Source: Candidatus Copromonas faecavium (nom. illeg.) (GTDB lineage Bacteria > Bacillota > Clostridia > Lachnospirales > Lachnospiraceae). Taken from it: a DNA stretch of 46,923 bases. Each line of letters begins with the position of its first letter. Positions within the stretch are counted from its first letter, which is position 1. The position numbers and the translations under genes were made by a program. Where the stretch lies: the NCBI GenBank assembly GCA_018712915.1, contig DVGC01000008.1, positions 1 to 46,923 of the forward strand, written 5' to 3'. The notes under the pieces were generated by a model. It was not told where the DNA came from. It ran no database searches and saw nothing but the letters and a program-made list of their open reading frames with translations. This document shows positions 1-8,176 of the stretch, piece after piece.

Positions 1-163
1 CGTAAGACCAATGAGCATACATTGTGAAACAGATAATAAAAATGAATGAAAATATAGACGGAATAGCGGCTAAATAAAAATTTTTTGCTGCTGTGGGCAA
101 TATCTTAGTTTCAAGTTCCATAATTGACGTATAGAAATATGAAGATAGGAGGAGCTTGAAGCC

Positions 164-748
164 ATGAAAAGAAAAATTCACTTAATGTTTTTATTGGTAA
201 CCTGCGGTGCAATGGGTGTGTTGTCCGGATGCGGCATGCTTTCCGCACCATTGTCTGAGGATCCATGGGAGAACGGGATCATGGAGTCCATCGGTTTGGC
301 AGACATGCCGCAGCCAAACGAAAATTTTCAAGTAAGCTGTCAGACTTCTGAAGAGGATGATATCGACAGTGTGACCGGGGAGCAATATACGGAGCATAAA
401 TGGAAGATATCCTTTTCGGAACTGCCATATGAAAATTATCTGGCGGAATTGTACACATATCTGGCGGACAGATGTGAGCCTCTGTATGATGAGAACTGCC
501 AGGAACTGGAAGAAATCCCATATGCAGACCAGATGAGCAATAATTTAATGCGGGAAGCGGAAAATCTATATGGGAGAGATCATACGGTGCCATCCTGCAT
601 CCATTTAAACCAATATACCCCCATGGTATATGAGTATGAGGATCAGATTTACCTGATTTATCCGAGACAAAATTATGATGAAGAAACGATTGAGGCAAAA
701 ATCGCAATAAATAAAATCGTTTATTTCGGAAATAAAAGGAAAATCTGA
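164..748 (+). CDS. Lipoprotein of unknown function
   Basis: A secreted, lipid-anchored protein that I do not recognise (194 aa). Residues 1-23 form a lipoprotein signal: basic MKRK, a hydrophobic core and the lipobox LSGC with the modified Cys23. The mature part is acidic and rich in Tyr and Glu, with no motif I can assign. AGGAGG lies about 11 nt before the ATG. The last codons (VYFGNKRKI) run into the first copy of a short repeat that recurs twice downstream, so the C-terminal end may derive from the repeat. The gene stands alone, followed by two terminators. The frame and signal are secure; the function is unknown. Confidence 0.75.
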   Translation: MKRKIHLMFLLVTCGAMGVLSGCGMLSAPLSEDPWENGIMESIGLADMPQPNENFQVSCQTSEEDDIDSVTGEQYTEHKWKISFSELPYENYLAELYTYLADRCEPLYDENCQELEEIPYADQMSNNLMREAENLYGRDHTVPSCIHLNQYTPMVYEYEDQIYLIYPRQNYDEETIEAKIAINKIVYFGNKRKI

Positions 749-821
749 ATCACTTGTTTCGGAAATAAAAGGAAAACAGACCTTTTCAAATTTAATGCTT
801 GTTTCCGATGTAAAAGGAATA
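724..821 (+). repeat. Three degenerate copies of a 20-nt A-rich repeat
   Basis: TTTCGGAAATAAAAGGAAAA occurs at 724-743 (last base runs into the stop region) and 757-776. A diverged copy starting TTTCCGATGTAAAAGG is at 802-821. The start-to-start distances are 33 and 45 nt, so this is not a regular array. The first copy encodes the last residues of the upstream lipoprotein. No role is known. Confidence 0.6.
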
Positions 822-830
822 AAACAAGGA

Positions 831-874
831 AAGATTCCTCTGAAAGACCTTGGTCTTTTGGGGGATTTTTTCTG
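831..874 (+). terminator. Terminator-like nested hairpin after the lipoprotein
   Basis: The inner stem AAAGAC (843-848) pairs with GTCTTT (853-858). It sits inside an outer arm AAGATTCCTC that pairs, with G-U pairs, with GGGGGATTTTT, ending in a T-run. Confidence 0.6.
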
Positions 875-920
875 TCACTGGCTTTAAATTTGGAAAAATT
901 CAAATATAACCGTATTCTCC

Positions 921-956
921 AAAACCGCCGGATTCTGACTGCCTGCGGCGTTTTTT
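921..956 (+). terminator. Rho-independent terminator
   Basis: CGCCG (926-930) pairs with CGGCG (946-950), extended by AAAA pairing with the T6 run at 951-956. Confidence 0.65.
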
Positions 957-1087
957 ATTTTCAATGGAAGCGGTGCAATTGTTAAAACTAACAATATTGA
1001 AGGACTGATTTTTAGAAGATAAAATGAAAAAATATGTAAGCTTCAGGAAGCTTTGCGGAAAGGAGCAAAGAAGAAAAGGGGGAGAAA

Positions 1088-4000
1088 ATGAGCGTGAATC
1101 AAAAAAATAACAGGAAAGGGCACAGAAATGGCTGGGTGCTGCTGGTGCTGTTCATGATATTGATCGGCATCGGCTGGTTTTCCAGAGAACGCCTGATGAG
1201 CATTCTGTTTCCGGTGCGCCTGGACACACCTATGGTGGTCTGGGATGAGACGGAGGATGTGTACGAGCCGGAGGAACTGGTTCTTTTTGCAGACCGGAAT
1301 GAGTTTCAGACGGGAGAGCAGGGAAGCATGAAACTGACGGTTCTGTGCCGGGAATCGGTGACAGGAACGGTGACCATTGCCGATGACAGAGGCAATCAGG
1401 TGGCAGTTCTGGAAAATGACGGCAGCGGACAGCTGACGGCAACGGTGGAGATTCAGGAACAGGAGCCGCGCTGGGGATATCTGACCGCTTCGGCAGGAGA
1501 GACGGTCAGTGCTCCGGTTTCCTTCTATATTGTTCCGGAAATTCCAGAGGAGATGGAGGACCGGCTTCTTTCGGTCAGCGTGGATCTGGGGGACTATGCA
1601 GAGAAAGCGGAGTTTGAAGATCCGCTTTCAGCGGAGGCCCTGGAGAAAATTTCCGACTGGCTTGAAGCAGATGAGCGGGTTGCAGCGGTGCGTCCGGCGG
1701 GAGAAGGACTTCTGTATGCCACCACAGACAGCCTGATTGGAAGCTACGGTTTAAGCCGGGTGACGCCGAATACCTTTGGCTATGTAAGCGCCGAGGAGGC
1801 CTTTGAAGCAGATCAGAACGGTGAACCATTAAACGATCTGTTTCTTTCCAGCGTTATTCCGAGAACCAATATGAATACCCTGCACATCAGTCCCATTCCG
1901 GATGACCATGTGGTGGATTACTGCAGCGATGAATTTCGGGACAGCGAGGAAAAGCTGTTGGAGAGGACAGGCGGGAATCTGGACTGGCTGGAGGCGGAGC
2001 ATGCCATTCAGAAGCTGGCCAACGGGGATTTTGTCAATTATGGGATGACGGTGGTCAATACTCATGGAAGCCTGATTGAGCGGGATGAGGGAGGCTCCAT
2101 GCTTTTAATGAACATGGGAGAGCGGACCAGGGACGAAGTGGATGAGCTGATGGAACTGCTGGAATATACGGCCAGGCAGCGTTCCGCTTCCTCCTACACC
2201 AGCGGAAATGTCAAGAACGTGTGGGGGCTGCTGGACAACACCGCCACTCTTCGCTGGCTCCTGGATGTGACCATCACCCCGGAGAATGAGGCGACTTATG
2301 TTTTAAAGATGACCAGCAATTACCTGGAAGGAGCCCTGGGGGACCGGGTGTTTGACAATACCATACTGTATTTTGCGGTGTGCTATGCCCGGGCGGACGA
2401 TTCGATGGTGAAGATGCTGCACCGCCATGGGGCATCTGCGTTTGTCGGCTGCCGTGAGGCTCTGGATGTAGGAGTTGCGGCGGCGTTTCTGGAGCAGATG
2501 GCGGAGGTTATGGGACTGCCTGCCAATGAGTATTCCTTCGGACAGCTGCTCCATGTCTCGGGGAATGTGCTGAAATCCGTGGACGAAATGGTGAAAACCT
2601 CCATTTACCCGGAGAAAGAAGGCTATGAGGGTTACCGCCAGGCCCTGAAAGAGAAGCCCTTGCGGTACAGCTTCTTAGGAGACGGGGGAAGCCGGGTCCT
2701 GATCGGCTTTGGACCGGTGGAGGGCCATATGCTGGATCAAAACCTGGAAGAAATCGAGGGAGCAGAGGTCACTCTTTACCAGTGGATGAACCATGAGTTC
2801 AGAGAGGTCTGGTCGGGAGAGACTGATGGGGAAGGAGAATTTTTTGCTGAGGAGATCCCCTACGGTACTTACGGGATTCTGGCCAGGAAAGACGGAAACA
2901 GCGGCTTTGTGACGGCGGTGGTGGATGATGGAAGCGAAACCATGGAGGCGGCGGATATTGTCCTGGGATATACCGGCGCAGAGAATAACGGCGGCAATGT
3001 GGTGGGCTACCGGGGAAATGTTTATTATTGGAAATACAGTGGGAAGAGCCTTGCTTCGGATGGATTGTTTGCCTTCTACCCGTATGTGCAGACGGCAGAA
3101 AACCAGCTGATCTGCCGCCATGCGGATGGTACGGAGGAGGTAATCTTAAGCGCAGCAGGAAACGGCCCCATCTTCCTTGTGGGAGACCGGATTTATCTGA
3201 CGGCGGACGGAGTGAATTTGTATTCTGTGAATCTGGAGGGAGAAGACCGGGTGGAGCACGGAGATTTTGAACCCTGGGCGGCGGATGAGAAGGCAGGAAC
3301 CCTGGTGGGAACCAGGAGCTATGCTTCCGGCGGAGGCGTGTATCTGCTCTCTGCGAAGGACCATTCCCTGACCTCCATTGCCCCGGAGGGCCAGTATTTT
3401 CTGGGCGCGGAGGATGGGTACTGTTATTACAGCACTTCGGATACCCAGGACATTCCTACTGCTGCCTTATGGAAGGCTGCCATGGACGGAAGTGAAGTTG
3501 TGAAGCTGAGCCAGGTTACCAATTCTGAATCGTGGGGGAACATGGAAATAAACATCCTGGAAATGATGAAATCCGGGGATCAGATTTACTATTCCTACGG
3601 CTCTTATGCAGGAACCGGCGGATTCTTCCAGACCGGGGGAATCAACTGTGCAGATGATGAGGGACAGAATACCCGGGTCTGTGTACCCAACGGAGAACTG
3701 GGAGCGGAGGAGTTTCTGATCAGCGAGGGGATGGATGAAGCCCGTATCTATTATGTGGGAGCGGAGGACGCCATCGGTTCCTATATCGGGTTCTGGGATG
3801 ATTACCCATATCAGCAGTTTCATGTAAAAACTCTGGGAGAAGAGGGAGAAGTGCTGTCGGACGGAGAGGCGCCGGACAGCTTTTATCTCTGCAGACCCGG
3901 CTCTTATATCTGTGTAGGCGGGGAGATTCTGCGCTACAATCAGGAGCTGATGACCTATGAGACTTTGATTCCGAGGGAAGCAGGATTTGAGTTCATCGAT

Positions 4001-4204
4001 TCCCCTACCGATTCTGAGGAGCAAATTGTCCTCGTTTCCAGCCTGGATGTGGTGGGAGATGAGGTGTTCTTTACCGTGGAGTGGAGTGCCCGGAACCGAG
4101 CCAGGGATATGGGCTGGAGAGCCGGATATGACAGGGAACGGTCGGTGTTTTATGTAATGGAGCTTGGGGGAACGAAAGCGGTCAAGATTTATGAGTATGA
4201 GTGA
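1088..4204 (+). CDS. Membrane-anchored caspase-like (clan CD) peptidase with beta-propeller
   Basis: A 1038-aa protein tethered by one N-terminal membrane helix (about residues 15-32) with the rest predicted outside. Residues 60-150 look like an Ig/Big-type sandwich. Residues about 200-480 show the layout of clan CD cysteine peptidases (caspase, gingipain, CHAT): a hydrophobic strand ending in NTHGS (His326), then about 105 residues later a strand ending in FAVCYA (Cys432), then an MLHRHGASAFVG segment like the usual GA-x-a-hhG turn. Residues about 555-625 resemble a carboxypeptidase-regulatory beta-sandwich (DGEGEF, YGTYGILA). The remainder is rich in Y-Y/DG repeats typical of a DUF5050-like propeller. 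The two RCC1-like lipoproteins downstream probably share transcription. Peptidase activity is inferred from the His/Cys pattern only; it could be an inactive fold. Confidence 0.6.
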   Translation: MSVNQKNNRKGHRNGWVLLVLFMILIGIGWFSRERLMSILFPVRLDTPMVVWDETEDVYEPEELVLFADRNEFQTGEQGSMKLTVLCRESVTGTVTIADDRGNQVAVLENDGSGQLTATVEIQEQEPRWGYLTASAGETVSAPVSFYIVPEIPEEMEDRLLSVSVDLGDYAEKAEFEDPLSAEALEKISDWLEADERVAAVRPAGEGLLYATTDSLIGSYGLSRVTPNTFGYVSAEEAFEADQNGEPLNDLFLSSVIPRTNMNTLHISPIPDDHVVDYCSDEFRDSEEKLLERTGGNLDWLEAEHAIQKLANGDFVNYGMTVVNTHGSLIERDEGGSMLLMNMGERTRDEVDELMELLEYTARQRSASSYTSGNVKNVWGLLDNTATLRWLLDVTITPENEATYVLKMTSNYLEGALGDRVFDNTILYFAVCYARADDSMVKMLHRHGASAFVGCREALDVGVAAAFLEQMAEVMGLPANEYSFGQLLHVSGNVLKSVDEMVKTSIYPEKEGYEGYRQALKEKPLRYSFLGDGGSRVLIGFGPVEGHMLDQNLEEIEGAEVTLYQWMNHEFREVWSGETDGEGEFFAEEIPYGTYGILARKDGNSGFVTAVVDDGSETMEAADIVLGYTGAENNGGNVVGYRGNVYYWKYSGKSLASDGLFAFYPYVQTAENQLICRHADGTEEVILSAAGNGPIFLVGDRIYLTADGVNLYSVNLEGEDRVEHGDFEPWAADEKAGTLVGTRSYASGGGVYLLSAKDHSLTSIAPEGQYFLGAEDGYCYYSTSDTQDIPTAALWKAAMDGSEVVKLSQVTNSESWGNMEINILEMMKSGDQIYYSYGSYAGTGGFFQTGGINCADDEGQNTRVCVPNGELGAEEFLISEGMDEARIYYVGAEDAIGSYIGFWDDYPYQQFHVKTLGEEGEVLSDGEAPDSFYLCRPGSYICVGGEILRYNQELMTYETLIPREAGFEFIDSPTDSEEQIVLVSSLDVVGDEVFFTVEWSARNRARDMGWRAGYDRERSVFYVMELGGTKAVKIYEYE

Positions 4205-4273
4205 AAAACGGCGGTTGGGGTTTCACCGAATCGCTGTAAATAAAGAAATGGAACCGAAAGGAGAAAAGAGAAT

Positions 4274-5464
4274 ATGAAAAAGCGAATTTTTGTACCAATG
4301 GCGGCATTTGCTGCATCTGTAGCTCTTACAGCCTGCTCAGGCGGGGCGGATGCCAGTCAGGAGGCAGGACAGGAACAGGAGGCGAATCAGGAGACAGGAC
4401 AGAAACAGGAAGGGGAAAGTCCTGATGGACAGGAGAACGTCGAGGAGGGAAAAAATTCTGAGGCGGCCGCCGGAACAGAGAAGGCAAACTGGACCATCGA
4501 GGAAGCCATTGAGAACCACATGCGTTTTTCTGGAAAGGGGTTTTATTCCATGTACGCGGAGGGAACCACTCTCTACGCAGCGTCAAATGCGGTGAGCGAT
4601 ACCGAAAGCTTCAGCCGGTATGCAGAGCTTGTTTCGGAGGGAACGGCAGGGAGCCAGATCCGCCAAATCCAGACGGCAGACTACAGTGATATGGAACTGA
4701 TTCTGGATTCTGAGGGAAGGCTCTGGTACTGTGGGGAACAGATTTTTGATGATTACAACATTCAGTATTTCGACTGCTTTTTTGTTACAAACGCCGGATA
4801 TACCCAGAATGTGGCCGCAGTGACGGCGGATGGAACTGTCGTCTATTGTGATGCTCAAAGTCTGGACAGTGAAGTAAATACGGCGGAGGGCCTCACAAAC
4901 GTAAAATATGTGGACGCTTTCTGGGATGATCTGGCGGTGGTGCGCCAGGATGGTACGGCTGCCTATATGGACGGAGGAGAGATAACAGAGCTGGAGGGCT
5001 GGACGGATATGGCCATGGTTTATCTGAATGGGGACCAGGACGATTATTCGGAGTTAATCGGCTTAAAGCAGGACGGCACTTTGGTGGCTCAGGCCATGGT
5101 GGGAACTCCCGAATATCCGGAGGAAATCCTTTCCTGGACGGATATCGTACAGGTGATCCGCGGGAACGAGTATGTGGCAGGCCTGAAATCCGACGGAAGC
5201 TTCGTCTATGCTCTGGAGGCGGATGCAGGGGATTACACGAAGGAACTTTGCGAAGAAACCTATGGAACCTGGACCAATGTGATGGCTGCCGCAAAAGAAG
5301 CGGCGATTACAGCGGACCGGGAACTGCTGGGAGACGCCAGACTCTTATCCTATGGGTGGAATCTGGAAAATCCCTATACAGATCCCGAAGCTGCCCGGCT
5401 GGAGGGAGAGTATGATGATGATATGCACACCGTTCTGCTGACCAGGCTGCCGGAGGTATCATAG
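4274..5464 (+). CDS. RCC1-like repeat lipoprotein
   Basis: A lipid-anchored surface protein (396 aa). The signal peptide ends in lipobox LTAC with Cys21, followed by a Gln/Glu-rich linker to about residue 68. The folded part repeats a strand motif of the form x-x-DGT-x-hh: TADGTVVYCD (184-193), RQDGTAAYMD (224-233), LKQDGTLVAQ (264-273) and LKSDGSFVYA (304-313). This is the spacing (about 40 residues) of RCC1-type propeller blades. The start is supported by AAAGGAG upstream. The gap to the caspase-like gene is 69 nt with no terminator seen, and to the next lipoprotein 44 nt, so a three-gene operon is likely. Its partner or ligand is unknown. Confidence 0.65.
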   Translation: MKKRIFVPMAAFAASVALTACSGGADASQEAGQEQEANQETGQKQEGESPDGQENVEEGKNSEAAAGTEKANWTIEEAIENHMRFSGKGFYSMYAEGTTLYAASNAVSDTESFSRYAELVSEGTAGSQIRQIQTADYSDMELILDSEGRLWYCGEQIFDDYNIQYFDCFFVTNAGYTQNVAAVTADGTVVYCDAQSLDSEVNTAEGLTNVKYVDAFWDDLAVVRQDGTAAYMDGGEITELEGWTDMAMVYLNGDQDDYSELIGLKQDGTLVAQAMVGTPEYPEEILSWTDIVQVIRGNEYVAGLKSDGSFVYALEADAGDYTKELCEETYGTWTNVMAAAKEAAITADRELLGDARLLSYGWNLENPYTDPEAARLEGEYDDDMHTVLLTRLPEVS

Positions 5465-5508
5465 GGGCTGCAGGACGAAGATTTAAAATCAGGAAAGGCG
5501 GGGATTCC

Positions 5509-6810
5509 ATGAGAAAGAGAAGGGGGATTGTACTGACCGGGGTTCTGGCGCTGGCTGTGGTGTTAAATGGCTGCGGCGGCTTGGAGACAGCGCCCGAAGG
5601 AGGAGAGGCTGCCGAAGGGCAGGAGAATGTTTTGGGTGAAAATGGGAATGCTTCCGGTGAAAAGGAGATGTCTGAAGAAAAAGAGGAGGAGGGGGAGGAT
5701 TCTGCTTCCGGCGGAGAAAGTCTTACGGTGACGGAAGGCATTCAGAAGGCGATGGATGCCGCAGACTCCTTGACCACCGGAGAGTATTTCCTGCTCTCAG
5801 ACGGTTCTGTGGTGACCAGAGGGGAAACGCTGGACAATTTTGCCGGAGATTACGCGGCTTTGCCGGATGTGAAGAAAATCGCAGATTCCTCCAGCCAGAC
5901 GGAGCTTCTGGTTCTGACGGAAGGCGGAGATTTGTACTTTCATCAAACAAAGATTTTAAGCGGCATAAAGGATGTGGTCTACAGTACCACCAATGTCAAC
6001 CAGGCAGCAGTCTGCATTTCCGATGACACAATTTATTATGTGACGGTGCGGGATCCGGCCGACGTCAGCGCCCGGCTGCGGGAGACGAAGCCGGAGACGT
6101 ATTTCGACGTGGGGGACAAGACCATTCATTATTTTGAGAGCAATTACTCCTTCTCCGATTTGTCGGAAGAGGATATGGCACTGGCGGAAGGAACCTATGC
6201 CAGCCTGGGAGCGGAGAAGCGGGATTTCTTTCTTTTGAATGATACGGGACAGGTGTATATGGACAATTCCGATGGGGTTTCCACCGAGTATGTGGGCATG
6301 GAGTTTCTGGACTGGGACAACATGGCTCTGATTGATGCTGCCAAATACCGGGTGGGCGGTGATGCCCTGGATCCGGAATGGGAGCTGACGGTAGCCGGAA
6401 TCCAGGGAGACGGTACGGTGAAGGCCTGCGGCTTCTATGCAGATGAGATTTTAAGCTGGGGGAATCTGAACGATATCGTCATGGATGATGGCCTGATTGT
6501 GGGCCTGACGCCGGAGGGAACTCTGAAGGTGACCGGGACACTGGCTCAGTATGTGCAGGAGGATCTGGCGGCCTGGACCAATCTGGTGGGGGTCAAGGTG
6601 GGGAATCATACTGGCACCGTTGTCGTCAACGCAGTCGATGCAGATGGAACCTTCTATCATCTGCAGTATGACGATACGAAGAGCGAAAATCTGGTCGTAA
6701 CCATGAGTGCGGAAGACGGCTGTAAGGACGAAACCAGCTGGTGGTACCGGTACAGCCCGGACGGCACGGTTTCCCGTTCCGGCGGCGGAAACGGCTGGGA
6801 GGTACAGTGA
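5509..6810 (+). CDS. RCC1-like repeat lipoprotein, paralogue of the upstream gene
   Basis: A second lipid-anchored protein (433 aa). Lipobox LNGC gives Cys22, then a Gly/Glu/Ser-rich spacer to about residue 70. The folded part shares the IQKAMDAADSLTTGEYFLLSDG opening and the DGT-type strand repeats of the preceding protein (LLSDGSVVT, LTEGGDLYF, IQGDGTVKAC, LTPEGTLKVT). A paralogous duplication is therefore likely, though the two have diverged well beyond close identity. It lies 44 nt downstream of the first lipoprotein and ends the block with a terminator at 6933-6973. It has no catalytic motif that I can see, so a binding or scaffolding role at the surface is a guess. Confidence 0.65.
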   Translation: MRKRRGIVLTGVLALAVVLNGCGGLETAPEGGEAAEGQENVLGENGNASGEKEMSEEKEEEGEDSASGGESLTVTEGIQKAMDAADSLTTGEYFLLSDGSVVTRGETLDNFAGDYAALPDVKKIADSSSQTELLVLTEGGDLYFHQTKILSGIKDVVYSTTNVNQAAVCISDDTIYYVTVRDPADVSARLRETKPETYFDVGDKTIHYFESNYSFSDLSEEDMALAEGTYASLGAEKRDFFLLNDTGQVYMDNSDGVSTEYVGMEFLDWDNMALIDAAKYRVGGDALDPEWELTVAGIQGDGTVKACGFYADEILSWGNLNDIVMDDGLIVGLTPEGTLKVTGTLAQYVQEDLAAWTNLVGVKVGNHTGTVVVNAVDADGTFYHLQYDDTKSENLVVTMSAEDGCKDETSWWYRYSPDGTVSRSGGGNGWEVQ

Positions 6811-6932
6811 CAGGACAACCGGCCGGGATGAAAAAGCGCCGAGCGGCTTATATGGATTGCGTGTGCCGCAGCTGCTGTTTTATGTATCGTATTTATTGTC
6901 TGAAGTATAAATACCGAGTGTTTATAATCATG

Positions 6933-6973
6933 AAAATGGGGACATACCGCGGCTGCGATGCGTCCCCATTTTT
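6933..6973 (+). terminator. Rho-independent terminator after the surface-protein block
   Basis: ATGGGGAC (6936-6943) pairs with GTCCCCAT (6962-6969), flanked by an A-run on the left and TTTTT on the right. It closes the rightward genes and lies downstream of the leftward YD-repeat gene. Confidence 0.75.
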
Positions 6974-7042
6974 AAACTCCTTTTAGGTTTGAGCTTTTTG
7001 GCGGTTTGGGCTCTGTTTATGGTTTGAGCCCCTTTTCTGATG

Positions 7043-7966
7043 CTAATAAACCAGATCTGCCAGAACCCATTGTTTAACCGGCCCCATGAACTCCGGAAGC
7101 TCGTTTTCACTGATTTCCACATATTGGAAGCTGGACCAGGTTTCTTCCTGCTCCCCGTCCTTGTCGTAGCTGATCGATGTGAGAGGATAGCCATCTTCGT
7201 CGTATGTATACTCCGTCCATGCCCCGTAAGGATCATCCCGCCGGATGATATTTCCGGACTCATCGTAGGTATAAGTCCATACAGCGGTGCTTCGGGTTCC
7301 GTCCTAGTTTACATTGATTTTTTGTGAAAGCCGGCCGGAATCGTCATAGGTCAGGGCATACCAGTAAAGCCTGGCCCCATTGGAGTGAATGCACTTGTAC
7401 TCGGAAAGCCGCCCTGCTTCGTCAAAAACAAAGGTTGTGGTGCTGGCCTGATTGAGCGGAGAATAGGAGAGCGTTCTTCCGGCTTCGTCAATCTCATACG
7501 TGCGCTCCTCTACCGTTTCCAGACAAATGTCATCAGGAGTGCAGCGCTCAAAGCCGGTGTACAAAGGACCGTCCTCGTAAATTGGTGAGTAGTAGGAACT
7601 GATTTGTCCATCCTGGTCGGTGCGGTGGATATTTTCCCGCGTCAGGATCTTGAGGGTCGTGCCGGAGGCCGCCGCTTCTTCAGAATCCGACTTGCTCTCA
7701 GAATTCGCCGTTTCTTCAGAATCCGAATTGCCCTCTGAGGCGCTGTCATTTGTCTTGTCTCCTGCTGCTGGGTGGTTTTCAGCGGTCTGGTTTTCCGCCG
7801 CCTGGTTTTCCGCCGCCTGATTTTCTGTGGCCTGGCTTTCTGTCGTTTGGTGATTTGCCGTCTGGCTTTCAGCCGTCGATTCAGACGGGGCGCTGCCGTC
7901 TGTGCCGCAGCCGGCCAGAGAAAGAACCAGGGCGCAGGCCAGGCTCATAAAAATACGCTTTTTCAT
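7043..7966 (-). pseudogene. YD-repeat (Rhs-like) lipoprotein interrupted by one amber codon
   Basis: The start at 7966 gives MKKRIFMSLACAL with lipobox LAGC (Cys20). Next come a low-complexity tract built of TENQAAENQ-type repeats and an SDSEE-rich linker. YD-type repeats follow (VFDEAGRLSEY, TYDDSGRLSQK), as in Rhs/wall-associated proteins. A TAG at 7306-7304 ends the frame after KINVN. Translation in the same frame continues without a further stop to TAG at 7045-7043. That stretch holds two or three more YD units (TYTYDESGNIIRRDD, EYTYDEDGYPLTSIS) and a plausible end (KQWVLADLVY). So one nonsense change, not a frameshift, splits the gene into about 220 and 86 codons. CAG (Gln) is one single-base ancestor; readthrough or a sequence error are alternatives. 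Confidence 0.75.
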
Positions 7967-8025
7967 AACATGTAAATCCCCTTTCCATGCGATTAATTGA
8001 GTGAATCGCACTGATAACAGCACAA

Positions 8026-8055
8026 ATTATAGATCTGACATCGGGATAAAGTCAA
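8026..8055 (-). promoter_or_regulatory. Sigma-A promoter of the YD-repeat lipoprotein
   Basis: On the minus strand, TTGACT (8055-8050), an 18-nt spacer and TATAAT (8031-8026). It lies 59 nt before the start codon at 7966. Confidence 0.75.
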
Positions 8056-8106
8056 GAAAATTCAGTTAAAACAAGAAAAAATGGCAAAATGTTAAAGATT
8101 ACCTGA

Positions 8107-8135
8107 TTGTCAGGGAAAAAGTGAAATGATATGGT
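8107..8135 (+). promoter_or_regulatory. Probable promoter of the MATE/STAND operon
   Basis: TTGTCA (8107-8112), a 17-nt spacer and TATGGT (8130-8135). Transcription starting near 8142 supports a translation start at 8168 or 8177, not at the ATG at 8126. Confidence 0.5.
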
Positions 8136-8176
8136 ATAAACAGAACAGTTTTGTACAGATAAGGGGAATGTATGAG

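Larger units (their letters stand above)
749..1087. other. Intergenic stretch: repeats and two terminators
   Basis: This 339-nt gap holds repeat copies 2 and 3 and two terminator hairpins (831-874 and 921-956). From 957 to 1087 there is AT-rich DNA without a convincing sigma-A promoter. It ends in a purine-rich ribosome site (GGGGGAG) 4 nt before the ATG at 1088. No gene is seen. Confidence 0.6.

Noticed and set aside
724-821. CRISPR array
   Set aside because: Only three diverged copies, unequal spacing, one inside a gene, no cas genes.
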